In this document: positions 54,443-64,000 of the stretch, piece by piece
Layout of the letters: every line of letters starts with the position of its first letter
How positions within the stretch are numbered: position 1 is the stretch's first letter
NCBI GenBank assembly: GCA_030374765.1
Contig: JARGXX010000093.1
Coordinates: forward strand, 372,001-436,000
Reading direction: 5' to 3'
Length of the DNA stretch: 64,000 nt
Origin: Agarophyton chilense
Taxonomy: Eukaryota > Rhodophyta > Florideophyceae > Gracilariales > Gracilariaceae
The notes under the pieces: model-generated
Seen by the model: the letters and a program-made list of their open reading frames with translations, nothing else
What the model was told of the DNA's origin: nothing
Databases searched by the model: none
Made by a program: the position numbers and the translations under genes

Positions 54443-54760
54443 CTACCTTCCATAGTTTATCCCGAACTCTTTCTGCTCTCGTAGGATCGTGGCGTCGGGC
54501 ACGTGGCGCATCTTTGCCGCTGCTGCGACACGAGCGCTCGTTTTGTAGAGCTTCTTTACCTTTTGCAACGGTGCGTTGAGGTTCATGAGCTGACGAATCA
54601 CCCAGGCTTTCTCGAAATTTTTCATTACGAACCATTGCGGTGTATTCGGTGGGATGACTTTAGCAGTGTTGGCAGGAATTTGAAAGATGACAGCATCGTT
54701 GATGGATTTGGTTTGGGTGTGCAAAGCCGCTTCACTAGCATCGTGACTGTTGGGAGCCAT
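54443..54760 (-). CDS. Small hypothetical protein
   Basis: A 105-aa open frame from ATG 54760 (MAPNSHDASEAALHTQTKSI). The middle is helical and basic: VMKNFEKAWVIRQLMNLNAP, LQKVKKLYKTSARVAAAAKM. No family is recognised, and no start or stop context supports it beyond length. It could be a small DNA-binding protein or a chance frame. Confidence 0.35.
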   Translation of the reverse strand: MAPNSHDASEAALHTQTKSINDAVIFQIPANTAKVIPPNTPQWFVMKNFEKAWVIRQLMNLNAPLQKVKKLYKTSARVAAAAKMRHVPDATILREQKEFGINYGR

Positions 54761-56307
54761 GCCGCCCTCTTGCTGTGGAGGTGCCTGAAAGGGGCAAGGC
54801 CTGGCAGTGGAAACAAAAGTAATAATTTAGTGGATATCGTCGAGACTTGTTCTTAAAACATTTCTTTTTGAAAATTTAGTGCAAAGAATAAGGTTTTTAG
54901 CACTGCTCTTTAAAAAAGGGGTTGTGAGGAACTGAACCTTATTTCGGAAATAGAGCCGTTTTTCGCTTTACTAAAAAGGGTCGATATCAACCGTGCGCTA
55001 ATTATCACAGCGGTTTTTATCTATGTTGTCAAACGTGGCAAGCACCAGCCCCAGCCTCCGTCCCCGCCATCAAATCGTGATCGTCCAATTCACCAACGTC
55101 AACGCGCCTACAACGCAATATACCGCTACCCACCAGTTTCACCCGTGAATAGTACCCAACAACAAACAGCGCAAAGCACTTGTTAAAACCACAAAAGTAC
55201 ATCCAACGACAAAAGACAACAAATTATCATCAGCTCTATCTAGAATCAAACAATTTAATGCCCTATCAAGTTTTTTCAAAGACTCTAAAGAGCTAAGACA
55301 CCATAATCAAAACTAAGAAGCCAGATTTTCAACTATTTCGAGAAATCCAAATTTGGGAGGATTTAAGCATGGTTATCGGAATCTTTGGAGACTAACGAAT
55401 ACTTTTGCGTCGTAAACGAAGGTTTCATAGGCGACGAAGACGAAAAAATAAAATTTATAGCATCTTCTCGTGGCCTGATTACCACCAGTCTACATGAGGC
55501 CGTCAAAAAGTTGATTATTGACTCTTCATTCTGTTATTTACTTTTCGAAAATTCTTTCCTATCTAACGAAAAACTTTAAACATATACGCTCACTGTGAAA
55601 TACACCAGCTAGTTTTGAAAAAAATCTGAATATGATATAGAAAAGCAGGCGGTCTCGACGATTACCTAGAGAAACAATGCCGTCATGAAGCAATTTTTAT
55701 TAAATCAGAAGCACACTAATACGTATCTGAGAAAATAAGGGTTGTTGAAGCACTCTGTGGACTCTCGGAAACTCAAAATACGTTCTATTGAACTACAGCT
55801 ACTTTTCTAGTCATACATGCGCCTCCCATATTATTGGAGACCAAACCAATACTCCAGACATTTCAGTGTTCTTCATCCACTCTATAGTTCCAAGCAGCAT
55901 CCTTTAACAAGCACAGAACTCTCTCAAAGAAAGCCCTCAAATCAAAACGCTTGATCAGATGCTCTTTAGAATGTCCAACCTGGTAACCACAATGTATTTC
56001 ATGACTTCTACACTTTGACGAATCGATTACAAAACTGGTTTTGAAATTCGTAAAAAGCATCTTTATTAACTTTAGCAACACCCTAACACTGTAATGTCGA
56101 ACAAACCAGTCGCTAAACAGATTATTCCTCTCACCAGTATCGACAAAACCGATATATGTACGCAACATTTACGAGCACTTTAGGCCCTTCTGGAAGCTCA
56201 GTCTGCCAAAACCGATGCAAAATCAGACGAGATTAAAGTTCTTACCGACTCCGGAGCCCACTTGTTGCCTAGATATAGGTTACTTACAACCATCACAAAC
56301 CTTTTCG
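54761..56307. other. AT-rich region, no convincing gene
   Basis: About 1.5 kb of AT-rich DNA with short frames and frequent stops on both strands. It may be decayed retroelement sequence, but no motif supports a family. Confidence 0.4.
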
Positions 56308-57020
56308 TGCTGAAGAATTCTACTACTTAGGTGTTCTGACAATTTTTTTCTCTTAAAGTTGCGTCTGGAACTCATTTCTGAGTGGTGATGTCAGTACTAT
56401 GGTATGAAGCGGCCTTCTGCATATGATTCCCAGAAGCAGGATGCATTAGTGGAACACGTGGTGTCACAAGTCGAGTGCCTTCCCACGGCTCGCGCGTATT
56501 TGCGGCCTTTCTTAGAGGAATGCTGTATTGGAAACGACCTATGTAGTGGCGATCCACGGGTTGAATTTTACTACCCTGTATAGCTATAAGTTTATTAAGG
56601 TTCATACCCATGCAGTGGTTTGGATAAATGGCTTACCATTGGATATAATTTATATAATACTTGGGCACTAATCCCGGTACACAATATATAATGTATCAGA
56701 GATGATCGCAGACTCCAAGTAAAGGAGAGAGCATGGGCACCATGACTCTTTTTTTCCTTGCTTAGGAATTCTTAACCGAAAATCCTGAGAAGCTATAATC
56801 GAGAGTCAGCCCACAATTACTTTTCGAGCCGCCTCTTTTACCAAGTCCTGTCCGAATTTCACAGTCTATGTTCAACCTCGCTGGTGAGTAGTGGCCTTAA
56901 AACCCACTTAAAGCTCGCTGATGTTGTAGCTCTACCACCCTTTTTTTCGCCGCAAACACCACTTTGGCTGTTTGAAATCTGTTGCAGGTGTTTGTTTTTA
57001 GCACAAGAGCGGGTACTACA
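56308..57020 (+). repeat. 5' LTR of the old G1 relative
   Basis: Resembles the G1 LTR in sense orientation: the ATTCTACTACTT block at the start, the block with GGTACACAATATATAATGTA in the middle, GTTGCAGGTGTTTG near the end and GGGTACTACA at the end, followed by a G1-like primer-binding block at 57023-57043. Identity is low, consistent with great age. Confidence 0.7.
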
Positions 57021-57237
57021 AATGGTCTGCTGATTTAGAAACATTTTGCTTGATAGCACGAAATCTTACGTTCCTGGAACGTGGAATCGATATCGAAAAT
57101 GGAAATTATTGGATTTGCACTTTCGCAATTAGATATCGAACCACCTCCGGCAATTAAAGAATTCATTGGGGCTGAACACGCGGTCGAAAAGTCAAAGACT
57201 CAATTTGGTTTACACCTAGACGTAGGTTTGGTCTAGG

Positions 57238-58219
57238 ATGCCGAATACTCCAAGCCAGTCAAGTACTGGTAGCCCTGGTCCTGTGGAACCCCCCCTGAAA
57301 TCGATGTTCGCCTCATCTGTTGAAGCCGGAGAGCTGCTAGATCGTCAAGCGATGTCACGCTCACGTTCGTTGCATGATGAAAGAGATCTCTCGGATGTAC
57401 TGGCCGCTGTGGCAGGGGCAGTCGCGCCCACCACAGAAGCCGTAGATGACCGAAAGAGCGTCGGACCAAAAGAAGAGAATTATTTACGTGGAGAAGTGCT
57501 TCTTTCAAAGTATGAGGCAGGCAGTTCGTGCTTGTGTATGGAAGCTTTAGAATTGCACATTGCTGCTCTGATCACTGATGTCAAACAATTACGCAATGAA
57601 CACGAGGTATTTGTTCGACAGGACGATGTTGGTTAGATATCTGCATCTGTGACAATATTACATTAGGATTTGAACCATGTACCGGAAAGATACGGAAATA
57701 CGCCCAAGGCGCTACCTGGCCTAGCCATGGATGTAGAGGAAGTCCCCACTTTAGAAAACCTTCGTTTAGAACGCCTGGAGGCGAAAGTTGACACCAGAAC
57801 CACCGCTTAACCAGCTTTGCTTGAACGGAAAGGAGCGATTTTAAATGAAGCTCGTTCGAAAATGTCGAAGTGAAGACGTAAAAAACGAAAGTCCGCTCGT
57901 AAATCGAGTGATAAATTGTCAACTACAGAAGATTTAAGTTCCAAAACACATGATTCTGACGATTTAGTAACGTTAGATGACGACGAAAGTGATGATGGTC
58001 ATCGGTGGTCTCGTCCATAGAAGAAGAAGAACACGTCTTCGAGGTTAATGAGAAAGGAAACCCCACCCTACAGAGAATTGAAGGGGCTCCCATACAAAAA
58101 TCTACTTTATAGGAAAGTCCAAAATTACAGGTACTGCCGTCTGAAGGAGCAGACAAAAAAAGCTTTCCGGACGCAGAACTTAGAAGGTGAAAGATCAGAC
58201 GTCGAACATCGGCCTTAAT
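57238..58219 (+). pseudogene. Old G1 relative: gag, first part
   Basis: Begins with NTPSQSSTGSPGPVEPPLKS, close to the G1 gag start, and continues with a coiled middle (EVPTLENLRLERLEAKV) and the acidic stretch before the solo LTR. Fossil. Confidence 0.75.
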
Positions 58220-59034
58220 TTTAGAGCAACGCGTGCGCGTATAATGGGTCGGGGCACCATTCATATAGTATCCGATATATCGGGGACCACGTCATGTCAT
58301 TTATGAGTAATATTAGTTTTCAGTATTTTAGAAACCTTAGAAGGTATGTTATTTAAGTCTGTACAGTAGTACGGTTGTAGACGGATGGACGTGCAAGGCT
58401 GGGGTTACACATATGATACGTGTATGGACCAGGGTTCGTTTGCAATACTATAGTCTACACGTGTAGTTCACTCTCTAGAATAGACTTAAGCGATGGCTTC
58501 ACCGCCATTGCTACCACCAATTATATGATAACCGAGTGCTTGGCTCTAGATTATGTCGCCTACGCGTGTCTCCGTCTCTTAACGAGATGAACAGCGACCG
58601 GTTTGGCTAATCTATCCCCTCGGGAAGCTCAGGCGTCACTGTACCATTGTTATTGGTGTGTTTCGTTCTCTTGCTTGTATTTCTGTGTTTAGGACAGTAC
58701 ACTGCCCCTGTATACGATTGTTTTGCCGGCCTTGGTTTCGCTTATCCAGTGTGGGCACCCCTTTCATAGGCCTGTACGCTTGGTCGGGCGTCCTATTTCG
58801 CCCTATATTTTCGCCCTATATTATGCTGTTGTCTACGGAATATCACTGTCCTTGGACCTCCATTTGATCCTTCCCTTTTTCCTGGGTTCATCACCTTTGT
58901 AGGTATTGCATGAATCACTGTGGTCTTACACCCACGCATCGGTGGCACGAAGGCTCGTTCGCTGAGTTACCCCTCTTCGCGAGAGCGGGACTCGAACACC
59001 CGAGAGGTATTTCACCGTTTGGGATTGCTCTACA
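58220..59034 (-). repeat. Solo LTR of family C inserted in the old gag
   Basis: An 815-bp LTR that matches 15910-16702 in inverted orientation. It is flanked on both sides by TTAAT (58215-58219 and 59035-59039), an exact 5-bp target duplication, and the old gag resumes right after it. Its ends form a short inverted repeat (TGTAGAGCAA / TTGCTCTACA, one end changed). Exact duplication plus absence of internal sequence fits a solo LTR left by recombination. Fossil. Confidence 0.85.
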
Positions 59035-59039
59035 TTAAT

Positions 59040-60080
59040 GATTACATGTTTGATGAGAAACTAATATGATCGTTTTCGAGTTTTTCTCTCAGTTCTTCGC
59101 CGAGGCATGCGCTTTGGAGATGAATGAACCACAAGCATTGTTTCCTTTATCACTCTTTTTGAAAGACTTCGCTTTGGAGCATTATCTTTCTGTTTTCTGA
59201 TTTTTAAAAGCCGATGAATGCGTCGTTACATTCTGGTCAGAGATAGTACAGTACTTGATGCGCAGTTACACGACTGCAAACGAGATACGTTGGGCGATCC
59301 TAAACCTAAGAGAGTGCCCAAAAAGTCTAATGAGAACGGAGTTGAGTACAGCTCAAGGTTTAATAAAGCTTCAGTCTGCTGTGAAAATGTTCACTCTACG
59401 GCTTGTTTAACGACGGATCAGATCCGAGTACCAAGTATTTGGTAGCTCGATATCGAGAAAAGAATGGAAGATTTTCATTTATAGACTTAGTTCAGTTTTT
59501 TCAAGCTGAAGGATTTGCGGCAAGAGCGCCTGGTACACGACGCCGCTCAACGGCTTTTTGTACCTTTATGGAAAACAAGAAGAGCTTCTCAAAGTCAGTT
59601 CGAGCATTAAAATTCATCATCTGTAATCTCCTCTAGACTCACGAGATTCCTCGTTGCCACCTCGGGGTAGCGATTCATATGAGAGAGTGGTCTATTAAAT
59701 CTATTATCTGAAATCATCCGTATTAACAGTAGACCTACCACACTCGGAGTCCCAAGACGAAAAATTCTTTATGGCTATGGAGGGCCTCTCCCCATGTACC
59801 ATCCGCATAAGATACCTCCACAAGGAGGACGTAAGAACGAGAAACCCGGATGGTTGAATACACCTAAGGCCTAGCGTTGAAAATCTATGTTGACCACCAG
59901 TTGTGACGGTTTGATATGCTATTCATGTCATGGAAAACACCATTTGAGTGCAGAATGCATGCTCTCTGCAAAGGATCTGAGTTTTATCAAAGCTAATTAT
60001 GAAGCTCTCTCAGAAAAGGAAAGCACCCGCATACCGGCAGGCATGTATTGGAAAGTAAAAAGGAAGTTTTCTCAGTCCTA
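59040..60080 (+). pseudogene. Old G1 relative: gag, second part with zinc knuckle
   Basis: Continues the capsid-like domain (FALEHYLSV against FALEQYRFV of G1; YSSRFNKASVCCENVHST against YSSRLNKASVRCGNVHST) and ends with the knuckle CYSCHGKHHLSAEC and LSEKESTRIPAGMYWKVK. Fossil. Confidence 0.8.
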
Positions 60081-60416
60081 ACGCGGGAGGGCGGATCAGT
60101 CTACTTTTCGCAGTGCCGAAGTTGTACAATCTGAAACCCCGGTACGAAGAGCCTTCCATGAGGCGAATAACAGGCGAAACTAGAAATCTAAGTGAGGGAG
60201 TCCCTAGGATTTGGCACTAGCTGTTCCTCTATTGTCGAATAGGTACAGCTTGCCTCCCTGCTCCCACGCTTAGAAGCCCAAGATTCTTTTGATGTCTCCC
60301 GAATTTTCCTCCTAACGGAAGTAATCTGTCAGTCCGAAGGCGAGTACAGTTTGACTGTGAATTATACCGTCCCTGGGGACGTTATACTTGTTCGTCAAAA
60401 CCGGAAAAGTTAGCTC

Positions 60417-61500
60417 ATGTTAATGTCCGAAAGAAAGAATAATGTCTTTGCCGACATCGGATCCGACTGGAATTTATTAACCCTTCGATTGATAATCATG
60501 GATGCAGGTGCTGGTTCAAACTTTTTGCGGGAATCAGAGCGTGTTTTTGGTGACTTATAACGTATTTCATGTGGTCCTTTATTACACATCCAGGACCCCA
60601 TCAAGAATGTTGTGAAGAAACTGGGAAGAGTTCGACTTGTAATGCGATTAGGACACTTCTTAGTCCTATTCTAATTCATCGTCTGTAGGACGTTATCGGC
60701 ACCAGTGGTGCTGGGATGTGATAACTGCTACTGGGTTATCGACTTAATTCGCCTGCAAAGGAAACTAGTGGAACAAAATGATGGGTTCACATTCTTAATA
60801 GATCGCAAGCCGCCGCTTCTTTGCCCTGAGACACCTTCTCCTCCCCCATCAATGGACTATGGGAAATATAAAGGACTTGTCTCACTGGGTATTTGATTTT
60901 CACAGACTGTCTTTCTGAAGGTTTAAACCTAAAGTTTGGTTAAAATAAGAACAGAGCGACAAGGACTCCTGTTAAATGAACCAAATACTCGGATGTATGA
61001 ATCTCGTGTATTGCTAGTCTCGAACCGCATTATTCAGGTTGAACCTGGTTAACCGTTATGGATACCATTGTGTAACTTTACCGATAATGATTACCAGATA
61101 CCGAGAAATCAGGTTGTTGCATAAGCTTTGCCTCGTTTCACAATCGCCGTAACCATTAATATTTCTATCGCAGAAGTATTGAGATTAAACCATATCGGTG
61201 ATAAAGACGAAGAGTTCCAACCTCCATCTGGAGATCATTTGAAAGCTGCGAAGGATCCAAAGAGCTTGGTTGATAGTCTGGATTTAACACATGTGTCTGA
61301 ACACTTCAGAAAGAAGATCAGATCACTGCTGAAAGAATTTGCCTCCATGTAGAGTGGGAAGTTAGGCAAGATCTCAGGTACGGATCATAATACTGATATA
61401 ATTCCAGGGTTTCGACCAATCTTTCAAATACCTTACAAACATAATTTATAAAGTATTGAAGAACTTATCATCAGTGGTAGCCACGAAACCGATGCCTTCA
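60417..61500 (+). pseudogene. Old G1 relative: protease-like region and start of reverse transcriptase
   Basis: Contains NVFADIGSDWN, IMDAGAGSNFLRESE and VVLGCDNCYWVIDLIRLQRK, matching the G1 protease-like region, then SIAEVLRLNHIGDKDEEFQP and SLDLTHVSEHFRKKIRSLLK, matching the G1 linker before reverse transcriptase. Fossil. Confidence 0.75.
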
Positions 61501-61759
61501 CCGTATAGGACTTGACACACTCTGACCTTAGACATCCCGTTCTCCATCCCTCTTCGTCGCAACCTGTTCACTATTTTTTATCTCTGTTTAATACACAGTC
61601 TACCCCTCGTTACCACTGCCAAGCGATAATCACCTTCCTATTGTTACGGGCCCAGATACAGGGCAAAGTGCTATGCCGTGTCGTCGCCGGTTTTCTTAGG
61701 ATGTCAAATCTGTCTCTTGGACTGATGGAAAGGGTAATAGAGAAGTGTATGCGATTCAA

Positions 61760-62410
61760 GTTAAACTGACGAATGCATTTGACGACATGTTTACCGACTC
61801 AAGCTAAAAGAAAATACCAAATAGTTTACGTTGGATCAAGGTACAGTCACAGCTATATGAACGAGCTAGAGATCTATGCAAATCTGTACCTGATGACAAA
61901 ACTCAAGCAGAAAATGGAAATGAAAAAATAATGAAAGCTTTCTACAAACGTGATGCTTTTTCCGTTGTCGCTGAAGTTTATCAAGGTTTCATTAGTTTGT
62001 TGTTCCTTCAGCGCGGCCCGACGGAAAAGTTTCAAAACTTTGAAACCCGAACTGAACCTCAACTCTCAAAGATTAGTTCTATGTCTGGTTCCATTAACCT
62101 ACCTGAGGCATTCAATGCCTTCATGCTTTTGGCATATTCAGGCATTAGAAATGTAAAAAGAGTATCCTTTATTGCCTTTGCTGCTTCAAACAATAATTTG
62201 AGTGCTGATGCCACAGAAGATCAATATTTAACGTATGTTTTAAAAGAAAAGGTTGCATCAGATCTTCGTCAGTGTGATGAAAATGGTTCGGAAGTTATGG
62301 TTAATATGCTCCCAAATCGTGTTGTGTCCGATATAGTTCCCAACGGTTTTATGGGACCCCTTTTTAATGATGGTGTACCCTACAGGGAAATAAAAAATGC
62401 GGGGTTTTAA
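61760..62410 (+). pseudogene. Retroelement gag-like fossil, possibly copia-type
   Basis: A helical segment with YERARDLCKSVPDDKTQAEN, FYKRDAFSVVAEVYQGFISL, FQNFETRTEPQLSKISSMSG and LPEAFNAFMLLAYSGIRNVK. The F-x-x-x-x-Q-L-S-K...LPE-x-x-x-A-x-M-L-L plan resembles Ty1/copia gag (UBN2-type) domains. It is unlike the gypsy gags in this window. The following 300 bases hold no clear motif. Fossil. Confidence 0.5.
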
Positions 62411-63787
62411 ATACTGCAATCTTCGATTCTTTGTGATTGGAACGGTGAAATTCTTTCCAATCCCTGAGCTGTATGATTGCGAGTTCGGAGAGTATGGCTG
62501 TGGCCAGTATTTTGGTGAAAAACGCCGAATTCTTGGCTGAGTATTTTGGAAAGAGTTATCATATATTGGAACTATTGCTGCAGTCTGTAACCCGATTAGT
62601 AAAGAATCCTCTCAATCGGTTTTTGGGAGCATTGTCACGAGGCGCTGCATTACTGAACATTTTAATGGAAACAAGTTAATGCTCTTTACTCTGCCAGGCA
62701 GCCGCGCTCTTCTGCTTCGTGTTGCGGCTAACGATGTCGATTGGAAACATGCTCGCTGGAAGGTGAGTGAAGCCCCGCGCGTCTAGGTACTGGTGGCCGT
62801 GCTAAACAGAGTCGCCCAGCGAGCACGGAACGGGTTTGCGTCTCCTAAGACCAAACTTTGACCTCCTATGGCGAGTGTCCATCTTTTGCCCCGGCAAAAG
62901 AACGGAACGGAAAGGTGTCGGAATCATGCCTTTATTCAGCCCCACCACACTTTTGCGGGACGTCCAGAATTGATGATCATACAGTCCGGTGGGCAATTTC
63001 GACATCTCTGAAACGATGTTGTGGGAAAGACGATCGCAGCGGAGCTCGGTCGATGTAGGTATAGAACTGGGGTGCACTTTGCACGTACTGCCATGTATTC
63101 ATGGGTAGGGGTAGTTCTTCGAACGCCTTCGAACTGGCAGCTCCCCATCTCTTTCCCTCTATCAACAGAACAAGCGGCGTAGCCGCAAACAAACAAAATG
63201 CGAGGCATTGTGCGGACCCCACATACAGAACTAAAACTCTCTTGGGAAGGCGAATAACACTTCATTGAAACCGAACAGATCGTGAGAATTAAGGAAAGCC
63301 TTGAATCGACTCTGAAACAGCGCTACATGTAGGAGAACAGTAGTACAAAGTGGTTGCACCGACCAAAATGTTGCTAGCAGGTCGTTCTTAGGCCGTAGTG
63401 GATTTATTTCTTTCTTTGATTTTCGTCGACACCGCTGTGTTGAGACGCACCGGCAAGTAAGGCCTGTCGTTATAGTTCAGTATTTGGAGCTTCATAAAAT
63501 CACAAATGGTGTCGGTACACAAACACATAAACGGCAATCTGTTTGTGTGTAGTAAACTAAGCACTCGCACGGAAAAACGAAGCGCACAAATTGCGTAGGC
63601 TTCACTATCGCGCGATACAAAGCTTATAGAATGAGCCCCCGATGCCGTCGTCGGTGAATCCAATGTTTTTTCAGGTCATCAATGACGGCTCTGAAACTCG
63701 TATTCATACTTCATCACTCAAGAGCACAAATAAAGCCTTCCTTTCAACAAAAGCTAACTAATAAGGGTAGAAGACGGCGCGATCGTT
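62411..63787. other. Coding-like fragments, unassigned
   Basis: Minus-strand frames at 62977-63222 (AFCLFAATPLVLLIEGKRWG) and 63388-63663 (SEAYAICALRFSVRVLSLLH) look more protein-like than chance and may be scraps of one decayed gene, perhaps a membrane protein. No family is recognised, and the frames do not connect. Confidence 0.3.
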
Positions 63788-64000
63788 GAATCACGCGACA
63801 GGCGCTACAGCATCTCTTTTTGTCTGCTTGTGAAGCCCGTTTTCGCTCAGGATATGACCAGTCGTTGATCACTCTCTGCGGTTTCGATCATGCCGCATTT
63901 CGCCATCTTCTGAGACAATTTGAATATTACTTCAATTCCTACACTCCCTACAGCAAGCATGGTATGATACGCCACATCCCCTGGCGGCAAAAGCGACGAG
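63788..64000 (+). CDS. PIF/Harbinger transposase, N-terminal part (runs off window)
   Basis: The plus strand is open from a stop at about 63787 to the window end: QALQHLFLSACEARFRSGYD, QSLITLCGFDHAAFRHLLRQ, FEYYFNSYTPYSKHGMIRHI. The pattern F-x-x-L-x-x-x-F-x-x-x-x-x-x-x-T/S-P-Y is the N-terminal helical part of Harbinger-type (DDE_Tnp_4) transposases of algae, which ends before the DDE core. No ATG lies in the visible open part, so the start is upstream through an intron or is lost. Plain DNA transposon; intactness cannot be judged. Confidence 0.6.

Larger units (their letters stand above)
56308..61500 (+). mobile_element. Old decayed relative of G1 (Ty3/gypsy), fossil
   Basis: On the plus strand the region shows a 5' LTR (56308-57020), gag, zinc knuckle, protease-like segment and the very start of reverse transcriptase, all recognisably like G1 (for example SSVEAGELLDRQAMSRSRSL against SSVEAGERLYRQAMSRSRSV, and CYSCHGKHHLSAEC against CYSCYGKHHLSAAC). 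It stops within the reverse-transcriptase region, and no 3' LTR is present. Breaks are numerous (well over ten), and similarity to G1 is much lower than between the G1 LTRs, so it is far older. A solo LTR (58220-59034) is inserted in its gag. Confidence 0.85.

Overview
The window is eukaryotic nuclear DNA. It holds nested Ty3/gypsy-type retroelements, decayed DNA transposons (Tc1/mariner, pogo-like, PIF/Harbinger, KDZ/Plavaka-like), AATAAA-type polyadenylation signals and long intron-free host genes in small islands. There are no bacterial operons, ribosome-binding sites, rRNA genes or convincing tRNA genes. Compact intron-poor genes among many LTR elements suggest an alga, and a florideophyte red alga such as Chondrus is my best guess. 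That is inference, since no diagnostic marker gene is present.

Layout. 1-8980: a Ty3/gypsy chromodomain element (G1, minus strand) with two LTRs; the window starts about 15 bases inside its left LTR. 8981 to about 13260: an older gypsy element (G2, minus) into whose integrase G1 has jumped. 13.3-18.1 kb: TE debris (Harbinger tail, an LTR copy, a chromodomain scrap, a Tc1/mariner remnant). 18144-23002: a third gypsy element (G3, minus) with LTRs of only about 98 bp. 23.5-29.5 kb: two divergent paralogous multi-pass membrane proteins, separated by a 540-bp inverted repeat and a duplicated flank. 31.0-34.0 kb: a GC-rich host island (C2-domain membrane-anchored protein, C2H2 zinc-finger protein, secreted protein). 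34.3-37.6 kb: a pogo-like transposase cut by an LTR that is followed by a gag-like ORF. 38.4-40.4 kb: a broken hypothetical gene and a small membrane protein.

The most interesting block is 40.4-54.2 kb. It holds a divergent gene pair on either side of two striking palindromes: a ParB-like plus 2-oxoglutarate/Fe(II) dioxygenase gene on the minus strand, and a DNA N6/N4 methyltransferase fused to a SET domain on the plus strand. These are followed by a coiled-coil protein and a convergent KDZ (Plavaka-like) transposase with an N-terminal zinc finger. Close packing and shared decay suggest a large DNA transposon carrying its own DNA-methylation, oxidation and histone-methylation genes. Each large gene reads through long homologous stretches but is interrupted, so this copy looks like a fossil.

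56.3-61.5 kb: an old, heavily decayed relative of G1 (plus strand) carrying a solo LTR flanked by an exact 5-bp target duplication. 61.7-62.4 kb: a gag-like fossil. The window ends inside a PIF/Harbinger transposase (63788 onward, plus strand).
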